Below, piece after piece: positions 36,228-45,243 of a stretch of DNA of 64,000 bases; positions within the stretch are counted from its first letter, which is position 1, and the number at the start of each line of letters is the position of its first letter. A program made the position numbers and the translations under genes. The stretch is from Bog-756 sp963835465 (lineage in GTDB: Bacteria; Actinomycetota; Acidimicrobiia; Acidimicrobiales; RAAP-2). The DNA lies in assembly GCA_963835465.1 (NCBI GenBank), contig CAWIFR010000004.1, positions 177,457-241,456 of the forward strand. Reading direction: 5' to 3'. Below the pieces are notes generated by a model. That model saw only the letters and a list, made by a program, of their open reading frames with translations, was not told the origin of the DNA and did no database searches.

Positions 36228-37259
36228 ATGCGAGTGGCTGTGGTGGGAGCGACCGGACAGGTCGGCTCGGTGATGCGGGCGATACTCGTCGAGCGGAACT
36301 TCCCCCTCGACGAGCTGCGGCTGATGGCCTCGGCGCGATCGGCCGGGCGCCGGCTGTCCTTCGGCGATTCCGAGTACGAGGTGGAGGACGCCGCCACCGC
36401 AGACCTCTCCGGCCTGGATCTGGCCCTGTTCTCGAGCGGGGCCACCGCGTCCCGGTCGCTGGCGCCGCGCTTCGCCGGCGCCGGTGTCATCGTGATCGAC
36501 AACTCGTCGGCCTGGCGCATGGACCCCGAGGTGCCCCTCGTGGTTCCCGAGGTCAACGCGTCGTCGCTCGACTCCATCCCGAAGGGCATCGTGGCCAATC
36601 CGAACTGCACGACCATGGTGGGGATGCCGGTGCTGAAGCCGCTCCACGACGCAGCCCGGCTCGAGCGCCTGGTGGTCTCGACCTACCAGGCCGTGTCCGG
36701 TGCCGGGCTGGCCGGCGTGGCCGAATTGGAGGCTCAGCTGGTCAAGACGGTGGACGGGGCCGCCGCCCTGACCTTCGACGGTGGTGCGGTGGACTACCCC
36801 GAGCCCGCCACCTTCCCCGATGTCATCGCCCATAACGTGCTGCCGATGGCCGGCTCACCGTCGGGAGACGGTTCGGGGGGAACCACCGAGGAGCAGAAGT
36901 TCCGGGATGAGAGCCGCAAGATCCTGGACCTCCCGCAGCTCGACGTGGTGTGCACGTGCGTGCGGGTGCCCGTCTTCACCGGACACTCCCTGTCCATCGT
37001 GGCCCAGTTCGAGGAGCCGCTGAGCCCGGAGCGGGCCACCGAGCTCCTGTCGGGCGCATCCGGGGTGGAGGTGGCCGAGGTGCCGACGCCACTGCACTCC
37101 GCCGGCCGGGACCCGGTGCTGGTCGGACGGATCCGGAGCGCTGACTCCTCCGGCCGGCAGTTGGCCCTGTTCGTCAGCGGCGACAACCTCCGCAAAGGGG
37201 CCGCGCTCAACGCCGTGCAGATCGCCGAGGCCCTCGTGGCCCGGGGCGTGGTCCACTGA
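36228..37259 (+). CDS. asd: Aspartate-semialdehyde dehydrogenase
   Basis: Reduces aspartyl phosphate to aspartate semialdehyde, the step after LysC. The 343-residue protein has the NADP loop VVGATGQVGSVM, the nucleophilic cysteine in NPNCTTM (C127), and the QAVSGAGLAG and VPVFTGHS segments. It has its own likely leaderless promoter: TAGACT at 36216-36221 ends six bases before ATG 36228, so it can be transcribed apart from lysC. Confidence 0.95.
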   Translation: MRVAVVGATGQVGSVMRAILVERNFPLDELRLMASARSAGRRLSFGDSEYEVEDAATADLSGLDLALFSSGATASRSLAPRFAGAGVIVIDNSSAWRMDPEVPLVVPEVNASSLDSIPKGIVANPNCTTMVGMPVLKPLHDAARLERLVVSTYQAVSGAGLAGVAELEAQLVKTVDGAAALTFDGGAVDYPEPATFPDVIAHNVLPMAGSPSGDGSGGTTEEQKFRDESRKILDLPQLDVVCTCVRVPVFTGHSLSIVAQFEEPLSPERATELLSGASGVEVAEVPTPLHSAGRDPVLVGRIRSADSSGRQLALFVSGDNLRKGAALNAVQIAEALVARGVVH

Positions 37260-37279
37260 CCCGCTAGCCATGGGGCAGG

Positions 37280-37294
37280 ACCCGCCCGGCGGGT
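37280..37294. terminator. Small bidirectional hairpin between convergent asd and phoU
   Basis: ACCCGC (37280-37285) and GCGGGT (37289-37294) form a compact hairpin with a three-base loop between the stops of asd (+) and phoU (-). It is followed by TTGTG only, so a weak terminator at best. Confidence 0.3.
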
Positions 37295-37299
37295 TGTGC

Positions 37300-37929
37300 T
37301 CAGTCCAGCGCTACGGCCGAGGGCACCAACACGGCCACCCGCTTGGCCAGATTGACGGCGTGGTCGCCGAAGCGCTCGTAGAAGCGGGCCACCATGGCCA
37401 GCTCCACCGCCACCGGCAGCGGCATCGTCCCGGCCACGACCTCGACGGTCAGGCTCACGTGCAGGTCGTCCATCTCGTCGTCCAATGTGTCGACCCGGGA
37501 CTCCGTCAGGGGAAGCCGCTCGGCGTAGGCGTCGGTGGTGGCCCGCCACATGTGGATGGCCACCTCGCCCATCCGCTCGACCAGACCCCGGCTCCGGGCG
37601 GAGAGCTCGGCCCCGAGGCCCCGGGCCGCCCGCCGGGCCACGTGCTCGGCCAGGTCACCGTTGCGCTCGAGGTCGGGGAGCATCCGAATCACCGTCACCA
37701 GGAACCGGAGGTCCTCGGGGGAGGTGATGCCGGCCACGGTCAGCTGCTGGAGGGTCAGTTGTTCGATGTCGTGGTAGAGGCCGTCGACCACCTCATCGCG
37801 GTCGGCCAGGGCCTTGGCCGCCTCCCGGTCACCGGAGAGCAGCGCGTCGGTGGCTCCGGAGACGGACTCACCGACCAGGGCGAACAGCTGCAGGACCTTC
37901 CGGTCGATCTGTTCGAGGGCGGCTTCCAC
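37300..37929 (-). CDS. phoU: PhoU-type phosphate transport regulator
   Basis: PhoU proteins damp phosphate uptake by signalling between the Pst transporter and PhoR. The 209-residue helical protein has two PhoU repeats with the ExxxDxxxD-type metal motifs (VDGLYHDIEQLTLQQ, DDLHVSLTVEVVAG) and the RFYERFGDHAVNLAKRV close. I start it at GTG 37929 because TACGGT (37942-37937) ends seven bases upstream, a leaderless layout; GTG 37938 is another possibility. No pst or phoR genes are in this window. Confidence 0.88.
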   Translation of the reverse strand: MEAALEQIDRKVLQLFALVGESVSGATDALLSGDREAAKALADRDEVVDGLYHDIEQLTLQQLTVAGITSPEDLRFLVTVIRMLPDLERNGDLAEHVARRAARGLGAELSARSRGLVERMGEVAIHMWRATTDAYAERLPLTESRVDTLDDEMDDLHVSLTVEVVAGTMPLPVAVELAMVARFYERFGDHAVNLAKRVAVLVPSAVALD

Positions 37930-37964
37930 GCCAGCCACCGTACCCCCGTGACCGGCCCCGCCCG

Positions 37965-39269
37965 CTACGTGGGACCACCCCTGCCCAGATCGCCGGCTTC
38001 GCCGCGCTCCAACTCGTCGCCGACGATGACGCGGGGCCCCGACCCCCACGACAGGTACCGCCAAGACCAGTTGATGAGGACCACGATCTTGTTGCGGAAG
38101 CCGATGAGATACAGGATGTGGAGACCGAGCCACGCCAGCCAGCCCAGCGTGCCGCGGACCACCAGGCCACGGGGGAACTCGGTGATGGCGGCCCGACGCC
38201 CGATGGTGGCCATGATGCCCTTGTCCCGGTAGCGGAAGGCCCGGGTCGGCCGTCCCTCCACCCGGTTGAGGATTTGGCCGGCGGCATGCTTCCCGGACTG
38301 GATGGCCACCTGGGCCAGCTGAGGGCAGATCGCATCGTGGTGGCGGGGGCCGGGACCCCAGGGGACCGCGGCGGCGTCCCCGATGGCGTAGGCGTCCTGC
38401 CGCCCGGGGAGGGACAGGTCGGCCTCCACGAGCAGCCGGCCGTTCGGCCCGGCCGGTTGGTCGAGGGTGGCGGCCACGGTGTCCTCCACGGACACCCCGC
38501 CCGCCCAGACCACGGTGTGGGTGGGGATCTCCGAGCCGTCGTCGAGCGTCACACACGAGCCGCTCACCGACCGGACCATGTGGCCCAGCTTCAGTTCGAT
38601 GCCACGCCCCTCAAGGGTGCGGGCGGCGTAGGCAGCCGCCGAAGGTTGGAACGGCGTCAGCAGACGGTCCAGTCCGTCCACCAGAATGATCCGCCCCGCA
38701 CTCCGGGGGAACTTGAACCCGTCGTGGCGAACGGCCACGTCCAGGAGCTCGGCCAGTGCGCCCGCAACCTCCACCCCGGTGGGCCCGCCCCCGACCACCA
38801 CGAACGTCAGGGACCCGGCGGCGTCGGCCCCGGGGTCGCGGTCGGCATCCTCCAGGCGACGCAGAATGTGGTCCCGCAGGGCACGGGCGTCGCTCAGCGT
38901 GTAGAGGGGGAAGGTGTGGTCCGACGCCCCGGGGATCCCGAAGAACCGGGCCGTCGCCCCGCTGGCGACGATGACCGAGTCGAAGGGCAGGGGGTCTCCG
39001 TCCACCAGGTTCACGAGATGAGCCTCCCAGTCGACCCCGGTGACGGTGCCGAACCGGAAGGTGACGTTGCGGCTGCGACCGAAGATGGCCCGGACGGGAT
39101 AGGCCACGTCGCCCGCCTCCAGTCCGGCGGTGGCCACCTCGTAGAGCAGCGGCTGGAAGGTGTGGAAGTTCCGCTGGTCGACGATGGTCACCTCCACCGG
39201 CCGGCCGACCAGGGCGCGGGCGGCCGAGAGGCCCCCGAAGCCGGCCCCCACGATGACCACCCTGTGCAT
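37965..39269 (-). CDS. ndh: Type II NADH dehydrogenase
   Basis: Oxidises NADH and passes electrons to quinone without pumping protons. The 434-residue flavoprotein has the FAD loop VVIVGAGFGGLSAARAL, NFHTFQPLLYEVATAGLE, the NADH loop VVVGGGPTGVEVAGAL and YAIGDAAAV. A C-terminal hydrophobic stretch (GWLAWLGLHILYLIGF) and WSWRYLSWG fit membrane attachment. It lies 35 bp upstream of phoU on the same strand. Confidence 0.92.
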   Translation of the reverse strand: MHRVVIVGAGFGGLSAARALVGRPVEVTIVDQRNFHTFQPLLYEVATAGLEAGDVAYPVRAIFGRSRNVTFRFGTVTGVDWEAHLVNLVDGDPLPFDSVIVASGATARFFGIPGASDHTFPLYTLSDARALRDHILRRLEDADRDPGADAAGSLTFVVVGGGPTGVEVAGALAELLDVAVRHDGFKFPRSAGRIILVDGLDRLLTPFQPSAAAYAARTLEGRGIELKLGHMVRSVSGSCVTLDDGSEIPTHTVVWAGGVSVEDTVAATLDQPAGPNGRLLVEADLSLPGRQDAYAIGDAAAVPWGPGPRHHDAICPQLAQVAIQSGKHAAGQILNRVEGRPTRAFRYRDKGIMATIGRRAAITEFPRGLVVRGTLGWLAWLGLHILYLIGFRNKIVVLINWSWRYLSWGSGPRVIVGDELERGEAGDLGRGGPT

Positions 39270-39403
39270 GGCACCATGCTGACACAGCCAACGTCCCCGG
39301 CCCTGCTCACGCCCGTCGCCGTCGGAGCGTCCCCCAGTAGTGATACACCCCCTCGGTACGCTGGCCGCGAGGGCCGAGACGGTCCTCCCGAGGAGGAATG
39401 GTC

Positions 39404-40882
39404 ATGATCACCGGACTCATTGTGGGACTCGTCGCCGGCGCCGGCCTGGGCCTGGTCGTCGGCCTGCTGGTCCGGGCGGACCAGGTGACCGCGGCGAAGA
39501 CGGCCGAGGCCCGCCTGGCCGACGTGCTCGGTCAGAACCAGGGCTTGACGGCTGACCTCCAGGGGATCCGGGACCAGCTGACCCGGGAGCAGCGGCAGGC
39601 GACGATCTTGCAGGCGGACCTCGCCCGATGCTCCGCCGACCTCGACCATGAGCGTCAGGCCAATGCCCAGCGGGCCGAGGCCTTCGACGAGACCCGCCGG
39701 CAGCTGACCGGGGAGTTCGCTCGACTGTCGACCCAGGCCCTGCAGCAGAACACCGAACAGTTCCTCCAGCTGGCCGACACCAGGCTCAACGAGACTCGCC
39801 AGGCGGCCGAGGGGGACCTGGCCAAGCGACAGGCGGCCATCGAGCAGCTGCTGAAGCCCATCGGGGAGCAGCTGGGCAAGTACGAGGTGGGGATCCAACG
39901 ACTCGAGGTCGAACGACAGAGGGCCTACACGAGCCTTACCGAGCAGATGAAGACCCTCTCCACCTCACACGACCAGCTGCAGAAGGAGACCCGCAATCTG
40001 GTCACGGCCCTGCGGTCCCCCCAGACCCGTGGTCGGTGGGGAGAGCTCCAGCTTCGGCGGGTGGTGGAGATGGCCGGCATGCTCCAGCACTGTGACTTCG
40101 ACGAGCAGGTGACCTCGGACGCCGACAGCGGGAGGCTCCGGCCGGACATGGTGGTGCACCTGCCGGGAGGGAAGAACGTCGCCGTCGACGCCAAGGTGCC
40201 CATGCAGGCCTTCCTGGACGCCAACGAGGCGGAGGATGAATCCCAGCGGCGGATCCACCTGGCCAGCCACGGTCGTCAGATGAAGGCACACGTCGACGCC
40301 CTGGCCAAGAAGGAGTACTGGAAGCGGGTCGACCCTTCACCCGAGTTCGTGGTGGCCTTCATCCCCGGCGACCCGCTACTCACCGCCGCCCTCGAGCACG
40401 AGCCGGGCCTCATGGAATACGCCGTCGCCAACCACGTGCTGCTGGCCACGCCGACGTCGCTCATCGCCCTGCTCCGGGCGGTCGCCTACGGATGGCAGCA
40501 GGACCAGCTGGCCGAGAACGCCCGGGAGGTGCAACTCCTGGGTGCCCAGCTCTACGAGCGGCTGGCGATGCTCGGGGACCACTTCGCCGGTGTGGGCAAG
40601 GGGCTCAACAGCGCAGTCAGCGCCTACAACAAGGCCGTGGGCTCACTCGAGAGTCGGGTCCTGGTCACCGCCCGTCGGTTCGCCGACATGGGGGTGGTCG
40701 GTGCGGGAGAGAAGGAGTTGGCCCATCCCGCCACGGTCGACGCCACCACCCGTGCGCTCCAGCTACCCGAGCTCGTGCCGCCGGTGGGACTCTCGCTACT
40801 TCCGGGAGTGGTGGAGCTGGACGTGGCGGTGCGGGCGGCATCCGGATCGGGGCCCGGACCCGTCGCCGACGACGGACCCTGA
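39404..40882 (+). CDS. rmuC: RmuC-family DNA recombination protein
   Basis: RmuC proteins limit rearrangement at inverted repeats and carry a nuclease-like core. The protein of about 492 residues has an N-terminal membrane helix (LIVGLVAGAGLGLVVGLLV), a long coiled coil (about 30-200) and the conserved core TRGRWGELQLRRVVEMAGM, VDAKVPMQAFL and FIPGDPLLTAAL. AGGAGG is spaced correctly for ATG 39404; ATG 39398 is too close to it. It is divergent from ndh. Confidence 0.9.
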   Translation: MITGLIVGLVAGAGLGLVVGLLVRADQVTAAKTAEARLADVLGQNQGLTADLQGIRDQLTREQRQATILQADLARCSADLDHERQANAQRAEAFDETRRQLTGEFARLSTQALQQNTEQFLQLADTRLNETRQAAEGDLAKRQAAIEQLLKPIGEQLGKYEVGIQRLEVERQRAYTSLTEQMKTLSTSHDQLQKETRNLVTALRSPQTRGRWGELQLRRVVEMAGMLQHCDFDEQVTSDADSGRLRPDMVVHLPGGKNVAVDAKVPMQAFLDANEAEDESQRRIHLASHGRQMKAHVDALAKKEYWKRVDPSPEFVVAFIPGDPLLTAALEHEPGLMEYAVANHVLLATPTSLIALLRAVAYGWQQDQLAENAREVQLLGAQLYERLAMLGDHFAGVGKGLNSAVSAYNKAVGSLESRVLVTARRFADMGVVGAGEKELAHPATVDATTRALQLPELVPPVGLSLLPGVVELDVAVRAASGSGPGPVADDGP

Positions 40883-40901
40883 TCGACGGACACGGCCTTC
40901 C

Positions 40902-40942
40902 CGCTGCTCCGTGTGAAGGAGGCGCTGCTCCGTGTGAAGGAG
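40902..40942. repeat. 21-bp tandem duplication
   Basis: The 20-base sequence CGCTGCTCCGTGTGAAGGAG occurs at 40902-40921 and again at 40923-40942, a period of 21 bp. It lies in the gap between rmuC and the sulfoquinovose synthase gene (40883-41176), which otherwise shows no gene. It may be a recent slippage event or a doubled protein-binding site. Confidence 0.6.
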
Positions 40943-41051
40943 CAGCGGACACGCTGGAGGGCACCCGCTGCCCGGCGCCCAGGCGTGGATTGAGCGTGCC
41001 GGACCCGATCTGGGGACGTCTTGTCAGATTCGCCAGAGCTCGAATATGACG

Positions 41052-41064
41052 ATTGCATTGCAAT
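41052..41064. promoter_or_regulatory. Palindrome in AT-rich promoter region of sqdB
   Basis: ATTGCATTGCAAT is a perfect inverted repeat with one central base, in a stretch (41030-41110) clearly richer in A and T than its surroundings. It lies 113 bp before the sqdB start, where the promoter should be. A TAAAAG hexamer at 41093-41098 could be the -10 box, but no good -35 partner is seen. Confidence 0.35.
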
Positions 41065-41176
41065 TCTCAGGCTATTCCAAGCTGGCTGATGGTAAAAGTA
41101 GTGCTGTCCATGTACCCAATCAGAGGGATCGACGAGCGGGCAGGGACGCCATGCCGGAGCGAGAGGGAGACAAGAC

Positions 41177-42412
41177 GTGAACATTTTGGTACTCGGCGGT
41201 GACGGCTATCTGGGTTGGCCCACTGCTCTCTACCTATCCCGGAGGGGCCACCGTGTCGGAATCGTCGACAACTTCGCCCGCCGGGGATACGACTTCGAGA
41301 TGGGGGTGGACACCCTCGTGCCCATCGCCAGTCTGCAGCGGCGTGTGCGCTGCTGGCAGGAGATCTCGGCCAACACCATGGACCTCTTCGTCGGCGACCT
41401 GACCGACGCCGGCTTCGTGAGCGAGACCCTGGCCTCCTTCCAGCCCGACGCCGTCGTGCACTTCGCCGAGCAACGGTCCGCTCCCTACTCGATGATCGAC
41501 CGGCAGCACGCTGTCTACACCCAGGTGAACAATGTGGCCGGAACGCTCAACCTCCTCTACGCCATCGCCGAGCAGAACCGGGACATCCACCTGGTCAAGC
41601 TGGGGACGATGGGGGAGTACGGGACGCCCAACATCGACATCGAGGAGGGGTTCATCGAGATCACCCACCGAGGTCGGACCGACGTGCTGCCCTACCCCAA
41701 GCAGCCGGGCTCCTTCTACCACCTGTCCAAGGTCCACGACAGCGCCAATATCATGTTCGCCTGCCGGATCTGGGGGATCCGGGCCACCGATCTCAACCAG
41801 GGCATCGTCTACGGGCACGAGACCGAGGAGACAGCACTCCATCCCGACCTGGCCACCCGCTTCGACTACGACGGTGTCTTCGGCACCGTACTCAACCGGT
41901 TCTGCGTCCAGGCGGTGACCGGGCATCCGCTCACCGTCTACGGCTCGGGCGGTCAGACGAGGGGGATGCTCAACATCCTCGACACCCTGGCCTGTGTCGA
42001 ACTGGCGCTGGAGACTCCGGCTGACCGCGGCGAGTTCCGGGTGTTCAACCAGTTCACCGAGTCCTTCTCGGTGCTCGAGATGGCCCAGCTGGTCGCTTCG
42101 GAGTTCTCCGGCAACGCAGTCATCGAGCACACCGCCGATCCTCGCGTCGAGAAGGAAGAGCACTACTACCGGGCCGCACACACCAAGCTGCTCGACCTGG
42201 GACTGGTGCCCCATCTGCTCACCTCGTCGGTCATCCAGTCCATCCTGGCCGTGGCGGACAAGTACAAGGCCAACGCCGACGCCGCCGCCATCCTCCCGAC
42301 CGTCGAGTGGCGCAGCACGGCGAGCGACCTGGTGACAGCCGGTACGCCCAATCCCGAGCGCACCGACCCGAACGGTCGTACCTCGGTGGAGGCCACGCTC
42401 TCCGACCGGTAG
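41177..42412 (+). CDS. sqdB: UDP-sulfoquinovose synthase
   Basis: Makes UDP-sulfoquinovose from UDP-glucose and sulfite, the head group of sulfolipid or a sulfated glycan unit. The 411-residue SDR-type protein has the NAD loop GGDGYLGWPTALYLSRRGH, then HFAEQRSAPYSM, KLGTMGEYGTPN, and PYPKQPGSFYHLSKVHD with the catalytic Tyr and Lys, all typical of SqdB/SQD1. GAGAGGGAG precedes GTG 41177. No SqdX-like glycosyltransferase is adjacent, so whether the product enters sulfoquinovosyl diacylglycerol or a surface glycan is open. Confidence 0.9.
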   Translation: MNILVLGGDGYLGWPTALYLSRRGHRVGIVDNFARRGYDFEMGVDTLVPIASLQRRVRCWQEISANTMDLFVGDLTDAGFVSETLASFQPDAVVHFAEQRSAPYSMIDRQHAVYTQVNNVAGTLNLLYAIAEQNRDIHLVKLGTMGEYGTPNIDIEEGFIEITHRGRTDVLPYPKQPGSFYHLSKVHDSANIMFACRIWGIRATDLNQGIVYGHETEETALHPDLATRFDYDGVFGTVLNRFCVQAVTGHPLTVYGSGGQTRGMLNILDTLACVELALETPADRGEFRVFNQFTESFSVLEMAQLVASEFSGNAVIEHTADPRVEKEEHYYRAAHTKLLDLGLVPHLLTSSVIQSILAVADKYKANADAAAILPTVEWRSTASDLVTAGTPNPERTDPNGRTSVEATLSDR

Positions 42413-42559
42413 GCGCGCCGGCGCCCGGGGCGACGGGACTGATGCCGTCGCCTGCCCGCCGTCGGCGACGCTCGAGTCGCGCCGCTCATCGGTGGCCCCG
42501 TTGGCCTGAGGGCGCCGGGCTGCAGGGTTGACGGGGGCGACAGCACTATCGTCGTGCGG

Positions 42560-43753
42560 ATGCCCAGGGCCAGACGGAGACGCGCTCGTTCTGCGGCGTG
42601 CCGGAGCTGGGGTCGGACGCTCCTCCTGGTCGTAGCGGCCGTGATCGCCCTGGTCCTCGTGGTGGGATCGCTGGCGGAGATCCACGCCCAGTCCCGAGGG
42701 TTCCGGAGTGCCAGCGACTCGGGGTACGGCGCCCTGGCGGCACGGGTGGTGGACGATTCCAACCGGACCGGGGACCAGCTGGCTGCCCTCATGGACTCGG
42801 CTCCGGGTCTGACCAACCAGGCACTGCCCCGCACCGCGAGGGCCGTGCTGCAACAGGGCCTCGACGACGCGGTGGCCGCCACGACCCAGGAGGCCACCCG
42901 GGCGGCCAGCCTCGTCCCTCCCTACCCGTCGGACCATGTCAGCAATCAGCTGACCCAGGTCATGGCGGCCCGGGCGTCAGGGGTGTCCGACCTGCGCACC
43001 AGCATCGACCGCCTGCTCGGGATGACGCCCCTCCCCATCGCCGGCGCGCCAACCAGCGCCACGGCGGGGAGCTCGGTGCCCCTCACCTCCCCCACGCAGG
43101 CGGCTACGTCGATGGGGAATGCCGGGTTGGCCTTCCAGCAGTCCGACGTGGACTACCGTGGGCTGGTGGCCCAGATCCGCCAGCAGCGGATCCCGATCCG
43201 ACTGCCGCGATCGGTGTGGGTGCCCGCACCGATCACCGGAGCGTCCCTCGGCTCGCCCCGCCTGGCCGCAGCGGCCGGGGTGCTGGCCGGGTCCAGCGAG
43301 CTGGCGCCCTTCCACCGCTTGGCCATCACCGCCATCGGGCTGTCGCCCCCCGCCGTCTCGACCGGCGGGCCCGGCCTGCTCGGTGAGGACTGCGTGCACG
43401 TGAAGTCAACCACCCCAGGATCGGTGCCGACGGTACTGCCGCCTTCGTCCACGGTGACCGCGGCGGTCACCGTGACGAACTGCGGGACCGTGCCCGAATC
43501 CGGCGTCAGGGTCTCCCAGACGCTCGCCCTGGCCGACCCGGCCGGCACCGCCCTGCCGGCTCCGAGCACCCGGGGTTCCGTGTCGCGGGCCACCGTCGCC
43601 CTCCGGTCCGGGTCGTCGAAGGCGTTGACGCTGCCGGCGCTGGCCGTCGCCCCGGGTCACACGTACACCCTGACCATCGCCGTCGCCGTCCCGGCCGGAC
43701 AGGTCAACCGGGCCGGGTCCAGCCAGGAGTTCCTCATCCGAATCTCGGGCTGA
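42560..43753 (+). CDS. Exported protein of unknown function
   Basis: I do not recognise a family. About 397 residues: an arginine-rich start (PRARRRRARS), one membrane helix (about 20-40, LLLVVAAVIALVLVVGSLA), a helical region to about 150, a variable Pro/Ser/Thr-rich middle and a C-terminal beta-rich domain (TVTAAVTVTNCGTVPESGVRVSQ) resembling CARDB/DUF11-type adhesion folds. TATCGT at 42547-42552 ends seven bases before ATG 42560, so I prefer this to GTG 42554. It stands alone between sqdB and gltA. Confidence 0.65.
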   Translation: MPRARRRRARSAACRSWGRTLLLVVAAVIALVLVVGSLAEIHAQSRGFRSASDSGYGALAARVVDDSNRTGDQLAALMDSAPGLTNQALPRTARAVLQQGLDDAVAATTQEATRAASLVPPYPSDHVSNQLTQVMAARASGVSDLRTSIDRLLGMTPLPIAGAPTSATAGSSVPLTSPTQAATSMGNAGLAFQQSDVDYRGLVAQIRQQRIPIRLPRSVWVPAPITGASLGSPRLAAAAGVLAGSSELAPFHRLAITAIGLSPPAVSTGGPGLLGEDCVHVKSTTPGSVPTVLPPSSTVTAAVTVTNCGTVPESGVRVSQTLALADPAGTALPAPSTRGSVSRATVALRSGSSKALTLPALAVAPGHTYTLTIAVAVPAGQVNRAGSSQEFLIRISG

Positions 43754-43920
43754 CCGCACCCGGGGCGGAGGCCGCCGCGGTGCTGTCCGACGCGGCCGCT
43801 GGTGAGGGCCGCCGGGGTCGGGGCCATCGACCTGGGTCGGTTGGTCGGCGACAGGTGGTGTCGATCTAAGATTGCTTGACGAGCAGCGATCAGGTTGACG
43901 AACGAAGGGTCTGAGGATCA

Positions 43921-45192
43921 GTGGCCGAAAGCATCACGATCACCGACAACCGTACTGGTGAGTCCCTCGAGATCCCCTTTGAGAACGGGGGCATCTCCGC
44001 AGCCCAATGGTCGAAGGTGCTGCCCGGAACCTGGTTCTACGATCCGGGGTTCACGACCACCGCCGCCTGTGAGAGCGCCATCACCTACCTCGACGGGGAG
44101 GAGGGCATCCTCCGCTACCGGGGCTATCCCATCGAACAGCTGGCCGAGGACTCGACCTATCTGGAGGTGGCCTACCTCCTGTTGAACGGGGAGCTTCCCA
44201 CCACGGAGGAGTACGAGGTCTGGGAGCGGGAGATCACCCTCCATACCTTCATCCACGAGAACGTCCGCAAGCGGTTCCTCGAAGGATTCCACTACGACGC
44301 CCATCCCATGGGCATGCTGGTATCGGCCGCCGCCGCCCTCTCGACCTTCTATCTCGACGCCAAGGACATCTTCGACGTCGAGTCCCGCAACAAGCAGATC
44401 GTCCGACTCATCGCCAAGATGCCCACGCTGGCCGCCGCCGCCCACCGCTTCAGCGTGGGCATGCCCTTCGTGTATCCCGACAACTCCCTTCCCTTCACTT
44501 CGAACTTCCTGTCGATGATGTGGAAGATCGCCGAGCCCCGCTTCGAGGCCGACCCGGTACTGGCCCGTGCCCTGGATGTCCTGTTCATCCTCCACGCCGA
44601 TCACGAGCAGAACTGCTCGACGACGGCCATGCGCACCGTCGGCTCGTCGCACGCCGATCCGTACTCGGCGACCGCCGCCGCCGCCGCCGCCCTCTACGGC
44701 CCGCGGCACGGAGGAGCCAACGAGGCCGTCATCCGCATGCTGACCGACATCGGCTCCATCGAGAACGTCGAGCCCTTCATCGCCTCGGTCAAGGAGGGCT
44801 CGGGCGGGCGGCTCCAGGGCTTCGGGCACCGGGTCTACAAGAGCTACGACCCCCGGGCCAAGATCATCAAACGGACCGCCGACGAGGTCTTCGCCGTGAC
44901 GGGCAAGAACCCGCTCCTCGACATCGCCCTGAAGCTCGAGGAGATCGCCCTGTCCGACGAGTACTTCACCTCCCGGAAGCTCTATCCCAACGTGGACTTC
45001 TACTCCGGGCTGATCTATCAGGCCATGGGCTTCCCCTTGGAGATGTTCCCGGTGCTGTTCGCGATTCCCCGCACCGCCGGCTGGCTGGCCCACTGGCAAG
45101 AGATGCTGGACCAGGACTCGAAGATCGCCCGTCCCCGGCAGCTCTACATCGGGAACGACGCTCGAGATTACGTGCCCATCGCCGCCCGTTGA
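43921..45192 (+). CDS. gltA: Citrate synthase
   Basis: Condenses oxaloacetate with acetyl-CoA to open the citric acid cycle. The 423-residue protein has the catalytic residues in ADHEQNCST, GPRHGGANE and GFGHRVYKSYDPRA, and the N-terminal domain of the larger, type II-like enzymes. GTG 43921 is preceded by GAGGATCA. A -10 hexamer TAAGAT at 43867-43872 suggests a leader of about 42 nt. Confidence 0.95.
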   Translation: MAESITITDNRTGESLEIPFENGGISAAQWSKVLPGTWFYDPGFTTTAACESAITYLDGEEGILRYRGYPIEQLAEDSTYLEVAYLLLNGELPTTEEYEVWEREITLHTFIHENVRKRFLEGFHYDAHPMGMLVSAAAALSTFYLDAKDIFDVESRNKQIVRLIAKMPTLAAAAHRFSVGMPFVYPDNSLPFTSNFLSMMWKIAEPRFEADPVLARALDVLFILHADHEQNCSTTAMRTVGSSHADPYSATAAAAAALYGPRHGGANEAVIRMLTDIGSIENVEPFIASVKEGSGGRLQGFGHRVYKSYDPRAKIIKRTADEVFAVTGKNPLLDIALKLEEIALSDEYFTSRKLYPNVDFYSGLIYQAMGFPLEMFPVLFAIPRTAGWLAHWQEMLDQDSKIARPRQLYIGNDARDYVPIAAR

Positions 45193-45243
45193 TCAGCCTC
45201 ACCCGGCAGACAGGGGTCGGCCGGACCGCCTGAACCGTGGTCG

